A stretch of 5,738 nt of DNA from G021776435 sp046756245. Lineage in GTDB: Bacteria > Pseudomonadota > Alphaproteobacteria > Caulobacterales > Parvularculaceae. The notes beneath the pieces are model-generated. The model did no database searches. It was not told where the DNA came from and worked only from the letters and a program-made list of their open reading frames with translations. Below are positions 1 to 5,738 of the stretch, piece by piece. The number at the start of each line of letters is the position of its first letter. Positions within the stretch are counted from its first letter, which is position 1. The position numbers were made by a program, and so were the translations under genes. Location of the stretch: assembly GCA_046756245.1 (NCBI GenBank), contig JBHHVZ010000134.1:1-5738 (forward strand), written 5' to 3'.

Positions 1-967
<967 letters not shown>

Positions 968-971
<4 letters not shown>

Positions 972-1687
972 CTGAGGCACGTCTCATAAACGTTTATTGC
1001 GACGAAAGCTGCCATCTGGAGCACGACCACATCCCCGTCATGGCTTGGGGCGCTGTCTCTTGCGAGGCGCGCGAATCGCGCGCGCTTTCGGAAGCGTTGC
1101 GCGAGTTGAAGACAACACATGGGCTTGCGCCGGGTTTCGAAACGAAGTGGACAAAAGTCTCGCCGGCGAAGGCCGCATTCTATCTCGCGGCCGTTGATTT
1201 CTTTCTCAATGACGATCGTTTGAGGTTTCGCGGACTCGTTGCTCCTGACAGATTGAAGCTCGACCACGCCCGATTCGATCAGACTCATGACGACTGGTAC
1301 TACAAAATGTATTTTACGATGTTGCGCCCGATTTTCTGCGCGCCGCATCGCTACCGAATCTACTTGGACATGAAAGATACGCGCGGCGGGCCAAAGGCGC
1401 GCAAGCTGCACGAAGTGCTAGCGAACAGTCTTTATGACTTTGACCGCGAGAGCATCGAAAGAGTGCAGCAGATACGCTCGCATGAGAGCGAATTGCTTCA
1501 GCTTGCCGACTTGTTGATCGGCGCACTTACATATTCGAACCGGCGACTTGCAGGGAATATCGCTAAGAACGCAATTGTTGAAAGGCTGCGTACGCGCCTA
1601 GGTCCGCAGATGTTAACGGAAACGTCGCCCTTCGCTGCAACAAAATTCAACATTCTGGTTTGGCACCCGCAGGAGAAGGCGGAGTAA
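968..1687 (+). CDS. DUF3800 domain-containing protein inside the hsd operon
   Basis: This 239-residue protein has the hallmarks of DUF3800: an N-terminal strand ending in YCDES (D12, E13), an FETKW segment (E58, K60, W61), a central IYLDMKD strand (D134, K136, D137), and a C-terminal SHES...LQLADLLIGA segment (H172, E173, Q178, D181). Spaced acidic residues at strand ends resemble an RNase H-like metal site. From memory the family has been considered RNase H-like, so nuclease activity is an inference, not something shown here. No signal peptide or membrane segment is visible, so it is probably cytoplasmic. The start is GTG 968, chosen for the GGAGG at 7 nt spacing and the 4-nt overlap with the hsdS stop, which implies translational coupling. 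Its TAA overlaps the ATG of the next gene by one base. G+C is moderate (29/60 at 1201-1260), below hsdR. DUF3800 genes are often met in mobile and defence contexts; the exact role is unknown. Confidence 0.88.
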
Positions 1688-2163
1688 TGCCGCCGGATTT
1701 GATCACCCTTGCGGCCTTCAATGGCGACTGGGCTGCATATGAAGATACGCTGCATGAGATATTCATCAATGAAATTGCGCGCGGCGGATTAACATTCGAT
1801 GGACTGCGCGTGTCGTGCCGTCGGATTCCCGAAACCGACAATCGTTGGGCGTCATTTTGGCATTTGATCCAAGAAGGCAAGGTCGAAGAAAACCGCACGC
1901 CCGACCTTCGGCGATGCGAACGCATCCGGTGGGTGAGATGGATAATTCAAAACTCAAACGCCAAAGCATCGATTGAAGTGTGGCGTAATAAGCGCAAGAG
2001 TGAAACCAACATCCTTTTATGGTACCGGGAAGAATATCTTGTCGTACTCTCTGAGCGCAGGGACTATTTTCTGTTGAAAACCGCTTATTGTACAGAGCGC
2101 CGCCGACGCATTGAGCAGCTTCGGAGAGAGCGAGACGCATATTTGCAAGGAGGGGGTATCTAA
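1687..2163 (+). CDS. Uncharacterised 158-residue protein coupled to the DUF3800 gene
   Basis: I cannot give this gene a named family. I take ATG 1687, which shares its A with the DUF3800 stop (TAATG), over the in-frame TTG at 1660; purine-rich AGGAGAAGGCGGAG at 1671-1684 can serve as ribosome site. The product looks like a compact soluble alpha/beta protein with no signal peptide or membrane segment. Conspicuous residues: FWHLIQEGKVEE (57-68), TPDLRRCERIRWVRWII (71-87), W99-R100-NKR, a strand pair ILLWYREEYLVVLSERRDYFLLKTAY (109-134), and a basic tail of repeated R. I recall similar standalone proteins with the RTPDLRRCERI and LL.TAY patterns annotated only as hypothetical. The His/Glu/Arg-rich strand layout could fit a small BECR/RelE-like RNase, but that is a weak inference. 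G+C is low (26/60 at 1741-1800, 25/60 at 1981-2040), unlike hsdR. The frame ends just after a run of five G. Confidence 0.8.
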   Translation: MPPDLITLAAFNGDWAAYEDTLHEIFINEIARGGLTFDGLRVSCRRIPETDNRWASFWHLIQEGKVEENRTPDLRRCERIRWVRWIIQNSNAKASIEVWRNKRKSETNILLWYREEYLVVLSERRDYFLLKTAYCTERRRRIEQLRRERDAYLQGGGI

Positions 2164-2173
2164 AAAGGCTGAA

Positions 2174-2198
2174 GCCGCCCAAGCAGTGCCGGGGCGGC
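2174..2198 (+). other. G+C-rich hairpin after the cargo genes
   Basis: GCCGCCC at 2174-2180 pairs perfectly with GGGCGGC at 2192-2198 around an 11-nt loop, starting 11 nt after the TAA at 2161-2163. No T run follows, so it is not a standard intrinsic terminator. It could protect the 3' end of the upstream message, attenuate transcription into hsdR, or be part of a leader structure. Confidence 0.4.
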
Positions 2199-2216
2199 CT
2201 CGAATGCTCCTCCTAC

Positions 2217-2245
2217 GCATGGCAGGTGAGACTTGCGGAATATGC
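2217..2245 (+). other. Second hairpin in the hsdR upstream region
   Basis: GCAGGT (2222-2227) and ACTTGC (2231-2236) form a 6-bp stem with one G-U pair and a GAG loop. Flanking GCAT (2217-2220) and ATGC (2242-2245) can extend it. Together with the stem at 2174-2198 it gives two consecutive stem-loops in the transcript before hsdR. The function is unknown. Confidence 0.3.
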
Positions 2246-2254
2246 ACATCGGGG

Positions 2255-2304
2255 GACAAAATGTCAAGTAGAATCAGCATGCTAAGACAATTTTGGAACA
2301 AAAT
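2255..2304 (+). promoter_or_regulatory. Two AT-rich dyads upstream of hsdR (possible operator)
   Basis: GACA-AAA-TGTC at 2255-2265 and ATTTTG-GAA-CAAAAT at 2290-2304 are perfect inverted repeats with 3-nt spacers, and both contain ACAAAAT. A protein-binding site for control of hsdR is possible, but no regulator gene is in the window and chance cannot be excluded in AT-rich sequence. Confidence 0.2.
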
Positions 2305-2359
2305 CAGGGACTTGCCGAGCGTCTAACCGGACGATTTGTCGATCACGGAAGCAGCCCTC

Positions 2360-2416
2360 ATGATCGACAACGAGGTTTGCCGCAAATGTATGACCGACAA
2401 GAAAAGCGATAGATGA
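2360..2416 (+). CDS. Possible 18-codon leader ORF overlapping the hsdR start
   Basis: ATG 2360 opens an ORF coding MIDNEVCRKCMTDKKSDR and ending in TGA at 2414-2416, which overlaps the hsdR ATG at 2413 as ATGA. GGAAG at 2347-2351 lies 8 nt before it. The same frame is open back to 2327 and is G/C-rich at third positions (20 of 29 codons). hsdR itself has only AAGAAAAGCG before its start, a poor ribosome site, so re-initiation from this leader could supply HsdR translation. It may instead be the tail of a decayed gene. The CxxC pair is notable but too little to infer a fold. Confidence 0.3.
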   Translation: MIDNEVCRKCMTDKKSDR

Positions 2417-5400
2417 CCGACATCCGCTACACCCAAAACGAGTCAAGCTATGGCGGCTTCTCCGAGGAGATCGTCGAGAACGCCGCGGTCGATATCATCC
2501 GCTCGCTCGGCTATGTCTTTCTCGATCCATCGGACATCGCGCCGGACGGCGATGCGCCCGAGCGCGCCGCCTATGCCGATGTCATTCTCGAAAAGCGCCT
2601 TGAGGCGGCGGTTGCGCGCCTCAACCCCTCCATTCCGGAAGATGCGCGCGAGGCGGCGATCAAGCAGCTCCTCGTTTCCGAAACGCCCTCGCTCGTCGAA
2701 GAGAACCGACGCATCCACCGCCTTATCACTGACGGCGTCGATGTGGAGTTTCACGACAAGGAAGACGTGCTTCGGGGCGACAAGGTCTGGCTGATCGATT
2801 TCGACGATCCCGACAATAACGACTGGGCCGCAACGACGCAGTTCACGGTGATCGAAGGCCGGCATAACCGCCGCCCCGACATCGTCGTTTTCGTCAACGG
2901 AATGCCGCTCGCCGTCATCGAACTTAAGAACGCCGCCAGCGAAAACGCGACCATCGAGGCGGCGATGAGCCAGCTCCAGACCTACAAAGATCAAATCCCC
3001 TCGCTCTTCCGCACCAACGCCGCGCTTGTCGCCTCCGACGGCATGCTCGCGCGCATCGGCTCGCTCACCGCCGACGAGGAGCGCTTCATGCCCTGGCGCA
3101 CGGTGACCGGCCAAGACTTTACGCCCCACGGCCCGCGCGAGATGGAAACGCTGCTCAAGGGCGTCTTCGACAAGCGGCGCTTTCTATCGCTCATCCGCGA
3201 TTTCACCGTATTCGGCGATGAGGGGCGCGGGCCGTTCAAGATCGTCGCCGGCTATCACCAGTTCCACGGCGCGCAAAAGGCGTTGCAAGGCGCCATCGAC
3301 GCCTCGCGCCCCAGGGGCGACCGCAAGATCGGCGTCATCTGGCACACGCAAGGCTCAGGCAAGAGCTTCCTGATGGCGTTCTTCGCCGGTCTCGCCGTGC
3401 GCTCGAAAGAGCTGGAGAACCCGACGCTTGTCGTCCTGACGGATCGCAACGATCTCGACGACCAGCTCTTTTCGACGTTCAGCCTTTGCCGCGACCTCAT
3501 CCGTCAAAAGCCCGAACAGGCGAACAGCCGCGGCGAATTGCGCAAGCTTCTCGACCGCGCCTCCGGGGGCGTCATCTTCACGACTATGCAGAAATTCGCG
3601 CCGGAAAAGGGCGAGGAGAAATATCCGACGCTGACCAAGCGGCGCAACGTCATCGTCATCGCCGACGAAGCCCATCGCAGCCAGTACGGGTTCGATGCGA
3701 AGATCGACAGGAAGACTGGCGCGCGCCGCTACGGTTACGCCCATTATGTGCGCGAGGCGTTGCCGGGCGCCTCCTTCATCGGTTTCACTGGCACGCCGAT
3801 CGAAAAGACCGACAAGTCGACGCCGGCGATCTTCGGCGACTATATCGACATTTACGACATCTCCCGCGCGGTCGAGGACGGGGCGACCGTGCCGATCTAT
3901 TACGAAAGCCGGCTTGCGCGCATCGAGCTTAACGACGAGGAAAAACCCAAGATCGACGCCGAAATCGAGGCGATGCTCGAAGACGAAACGCTCACCGAGC
4001 AGGAAAAGCAGAAGGCGAAATGGACGACGGTCGAGCGGCTCGTCGGCGCGGAAAAGCGCTTGCGCCAAGTCGCCGCCGATCTCGTCGCGCATCTCGAAGC
4101 GCGGCTCGACGCGCTTGACGGCAAGGCGATGGCCGTCTGCATGAGCCGGCGCATCTGCGTCGATCTCTACAACCAGATCGTCAAGCTGCGCCCCGACTGG
4201 CATTCGGAGGATGACGACAAGGGCGCCGTAAAGATCGTCATGACGGGTACCGCGTCCGACTCGCTCGACTGGCAGCAACATATCGGGAACAAGCGCCGCC
4301 GCGACCTGCTGGCGAGCCGGGCGCGCGATCCGGAGGATGCCTTAAAGCTCGTCATCGTGCGCGATATGTGGCTCACCGGCTTCGATGCGCCCTCCCTGCA
4401 TACGATGTATGTGGACAAGCCCATGCGCGGGCACGGCCTCATGCAGGCGATTGCGCGCGTCAACCGCGTTTTCCGCGACAAGCCCGGCGGACTCGTCGTC
4501 GATTATATCGGCGTCGCGCAGAATCTCAAAAAAGCGCTGGGCGATTACACCGAATCCGATCGCGAAAAGACCGGCATCGATGAAGACGAAGCCGTCGCGG
4601 TGATGATGGAGAAATACGAGGTCGTTTGCGACATGTTCAACGGTCACGATTTCAGCAAGGGGATCGCCGGCGCGCCGCTGGAACGGCTGCGCGCGCTCGC
4701 CGACGCGATCGACTGGATTTCCGCCTGGCAGGAGCGCGAAGCGGCGAGGCATGACGATCCGGAAGAAAAGAAAAAGGCCCACCGTCGTTATCAGGACGCC
4801 GTGCTTGAACTCAGCAAGGCCTATGCGCTCGCCTCAGCCAGTGACGCCGCCCGCGCCATTCGCGACGAAGTCGGTTTCTTTCAGGCCGTACGCGCTGCGC
4901 TCATCAAGACGACGGCGACGGGCGGCATTTCCACGCGAGACCGCGCCTTTGCGGTGGAACAGCTTATCAATCAGGCGGTGGCGAGCGCCGAGATCGTCGA
5001 CATCCTGAAAGCGGCTGGCATGAAGTCGCCCGACCTCTCGATCCTGTCGGACGAATTTCTGCTCGAAATCCAGAGCATGGAGCGAAAGAACCTCGCACTC
5101 GAAGCGTTGCGCAAGCTCATCAACGGCGAGATCAGAAGCCGTTCGAAGTCGAACGTCGTTGAAAGCAAGGCATTCTCGCGCCGCCTCGAAGACGCAGTTG
5201 CGCGCTATCACGCGAACGCGATTTCAACTGTCGAGATGATCCAGGAATTGATCAATCTCGCCAAGGATATCAAAGCGGCGCGCGCAAGGGGGGAAGAGGA
5301 AGGACTCACGCCTGAAGAAATCGCCTTTTATGACGCGCTTGCCGAGAACGAGAGCGCCGTCGATGTCATGGGCGTAGAGACGTTGCGCGTCATTGCGCAT

Positions 5401-5586
5401 GAACTCCTAGAGCAGCTTAGAACCAACGCGACAGTCGACTGGCATCAGAAGGAAGGCACGCGAGCGAAAATGCGGGTTCTCGTAAAGCGCATCCTCAAAC
5501 GCTACGGCTATCCGCCGGACCTGGAACAGGCTGCCGTGCGGACGGTGCTGGCGCAGGCGGAGCTGTTGCTGCGGGAAATCGCCTGA
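2413..5586 (+). CDS. hsdR: Type I restriction endonuclease motor subunit HsdR
   Basis: HsdR is the ATP-dependent DNA translocase and endonuclease of the type I complex, cutting unmethylated DNA away from the recognition site after joining HsdM2HsdS. At 1057 residues it is full length for the family. Domains in order: an N-terminal PD-(D/E)xK nuclease with D156, E170 and K172 (RRPD, VIELKN) plus the QxxxY motif Q187-Y191; a superfamily 2 helicase with Walker A HTQGSGKS (311-318, K317), VVLTDRNDLDDQ (340-351), DEAH (418-421), FTGTP (458-462), DMWLTGFDAP (651-660) and QAIARVNR (678-685); then a long helical C-terminal region (about 730-1057) like DUF3387, with GLTPEEIAFYDAL and YGYPPD. All catalytic residues I can name are intact, so the protein should be active. 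The ATG overlaps a short upstream ORF and has a weak ribosome site. G+C is high (40/60 at 3061-3120), unlike the cargo genes before it. Confidence 0.97.
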   Translation: MTDIRYTQNESSYGGFSEEIVENAAVDIIRSLGYVFLDPSDIAPDGDAPERAAYADVILEKRLEAAVARLNPSIPEDAREAAIKQLLVSETPSLVEENRRIHRLITDGVDVEFHDKEDVLRGDKVWLIDFDDPDNNDWAATTQFTVIEGRHNRRPDIVVFVNGMPLAVIELKNAASENATIEAAMSQLQTYKDQIPSLFRTNAALVASDGMLARIGSLTADEERFMPWRTVTGQDFTPHGPREMETLLKGVFDKRRFLSLIRDFTVFGDEGRGPFKIVAGYHQFHGAQKALQGAIDASRPRGDRKIGVIWHTQGSGKSFLMAFFAGLAVRSKELENPTLVVLTDRNDLDDQLFSTFSLCRDLIRQKPEQANSRGELRKLLDRASGGVIFTTMQKFAPEKGEEKYPTLTKRRNVIVIADEAHRSQYGFDAKIDRKTGARRYGYAHYVREALPGASFIGFTGTPIEKTDKSTPAIFGDYIDIYDISRAVEDGATVPIYYESRLARIELNDEEKPKIDAEIEAMLEDETLTEQEKQKAKWTTVERLVGAEKRLRQVAADLVAHLEARLDALDGKAMAVCMSRRICVDLYNQIVKLRPDWHSEDDDKGAVKIVMTGTASDSLDWQQHIGNKRRRDLLASRARDPEDALKLVIVRDMWLTGFDAPSLHTMYVDKPMRGHGLMQAIARVNRVFRDKPGGLVVDYIGVAQNLKKALGDYTESDREKTGIDEDEAVAVMMEKYEVVCDMFNGHDFSKGIAGAPLERLRALADAIDWISAWQEREAARHDDPEEKKKAHRRYQDAVLELSKAYALASASDAARAIRDEVGFFQAVRAALIKTTATGGISTRDRAFAVEQLINQAVASAEIVDILKAAGMKSPDLSILSDEFLLEIQSMERKNLALEALRKLINGEIRSRSKSNVVESKAFSRRLEDAVARYHANAISTVEMIQELINLAKDIKAARARGEEEGLTPEEIAFYDALAENESAVDVMGVETLRVIAHELLEQLRTNATVDWHQKEGTRAKMRVLVKRILKRYGYPPDLEQAAVRTVLAQAELLLREIA

Positions 5587-5606
5587 TCGAATTCAGACGA
5601 TTTTTC
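5573..5606 (+). terminator. Likely intrinsic terminator of the hsd operon, overlapping the hsdR stop
   Basis: AAATCG (5576-5581) pairs with CGATTT (5598-5603), and after one C-A mismatch CTGA (5583-5586) pairs with TCAG (5593-5596) around a 6-nt loop. The 3' arm runs into TTTTTCC (5601-5607), and G-U pairs plus one G-C can extend the stem to 5573-5606. The stop codon TGA 5584-5586 lies in the stem. The T run is short and partly in the stem, so strength is uncertain. Confidence 0.4.
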
Positions 5607-5607
5607 C

Positions 5608-5628
5608 TGTGGGATAAAATGTGGGATA
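5608..5628. repeat. 9-bp direct repeat TGTGGGATA, two copies
   Basis: TGTGGGATA occurs at 5608-5616 and again at 5620-5628, separated by AAA (12-nt period, about one helical turn). It sits 55 nt from the CCA end of the tRNA. Closely spaced direct repeats beside a tRNA 3' end resemble arm-type binding sites of tyrosine integrases, though an operator is also possible. No integrase gene is present in the window. Confidence 0.45.
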
Positions 5629-5683
5629 TGCAGTGCGCGCCTTTTGGAAAATTCAATTAAAACAATATATTAGAACCTGTTTC

Positions 5684-5738
5684 TGGCGGAGAGGAAGGGA
5701 TTCGAACCCTCGATGGGCTTTTGACCCATACTCCCTTA
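5684..5738 (-). tRNA. tRNA-Ser, 3' part (5' part and anticodon beyond the window)
   Basis: Read on the - strand, the sequence ends in CCTCTCC, discriminator G and encoded CCA (CCA at 5686-5684). Before it lies a T arm GAGGG-TTCGAAT-CCCTT, and before that a long variable arm whose stem ATGGG pairs with CCCAT. A long variable arm limits the choice to Ser, Leu or Tyr; discriminator G and a CCTCTCC acceptor strand favour Ser. The anticodon lies outside the window, so the isoacceptor is not known. Its 3' end faces hsdR, a common arrangement where tRNA genes serve as integration targets. Confidence 0.85.

Larger units (their letters stand above)
2164..2412 (+). other. Gap between the cargo genes and hsdR: no confident full-length gene
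   Basis: These 249 bases interrupt the otherwise tightly packed operon. No frame holds a convincing complete gene: the frame starting at TTG 2111 ends at TAA 2324 and mostly overlaps the upstream gene. The stretch contains a G+C-rich hairpin (2174-2198), a second hairpin (2217-2245), two dyads (2255-2265 and 2290-2304) and an 18-codon ORF ending in hsdR's start. Third positions are G/C-rich in one frame at 2169-2228 and in another at 2327-2416, which suggests decayed coding sequence. I see no good sigma70 promoter, so hsdR is probably transcribed from upstream or from a promoter I cannot recognise. Confidence 0.5.

Noticed and set aside
1533..1541. ATTCGAACC shared with the tRNA T arm, as a possible second att site
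   Set aside because: The match is only 9 bases, lies inside the intact DUF3800 coding region and does not extend into the acceptor stem.
2233..2262. TTGCGG with CAAAAT at 18-nt spacing as a promoter for hsdR
   Set aside because: Only three and four of six bases match the sigma70 boxes, so it is no better than chance.
2111..2326. 71-codon + strand frame from TTG 2111
   Set aside because: Its first third lies inside the upstream gene, it lacks a suitable ribosome site, and its third positions are not biased compared with the other frame at 2169-2228. The CGIC segment alone is not enough.
3355..4281. 308-codon open frame on the - strand
   Set aside because: It is antisense to the helicase domain of hsdR in high-G+C sequence; such long shadow frames are expected and the protein is low-complexity.
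5672..5683. AGAA/TTCT inverted repeat as a terminator for the tRNA
   Set aside because: The stem is only 4 bp and A/T-rich with no adjacent T run on the - strand.

Overview
The window holds the distal part of a type I restriction-modification (hsd) operon on the + strand and the 3' part of a serine-type tRNA gene on the - strand at the right edge. High G+C in the conserved parts of the hsd genes (41/60 at 181-240, 40/60 at 3061-3120), strong G/C at third codon positions and GTG/ATG starts with short overlaps suggest a high-GC proteobacterium. An alphaproteobacterium is my guess from the protein style; no marker in the window proves it.

Layout. Positions 1-971: hsdS (DNA specificity subunit), cut by the left edge; its frame is open to the first base. 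Positions 968-1687: a DUF3800-family protein, starting in a 4-nt GTGA overlap with the hsdS stop. Positions 1687-2163: a 158-residue protein I cannot name, starting in a 1-nt TAATG overlap. Positions 2164-2412: a non-coding or degenerate stretch with two hairpins, two dyads and an 18-codon leader-like ORF whose stop overlaps the next start (ATGA). Positions 2413-5586: a complete hsdR (1057 residues) with nuclease, helicase motor and C-terminal helical domain. Positions 5587-5683: a short AT-rich spacer with a terminator-like hairpin and a 9-bp direct repeat. Positions 5684-5738: the 3' end of the tRNA.

How the genes work together. HsdS would direct an HsdM2HsdS methyltransferase (hsdM presumably just upstream, outside the window) to a bipartite DNA site, and HsdR would add ATP-driven translocation and cleavage of unmodified DNA. 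The two small genes between hsdS and hsdR are not standard hsd subunits. They are translationally coupled to hsdS, lower in G+C than hsdR, and one carries a DUF3800 acidic-residue pattern, so they look like accessory cargo riding in the restriction operon. This is the most interesting part of the window.

The tRNA 3' end facing the operon, with a direct repeat next to it, fits an edge of an integrated genomic island, but no integrase lies inside the window and the other boundary is not visible.
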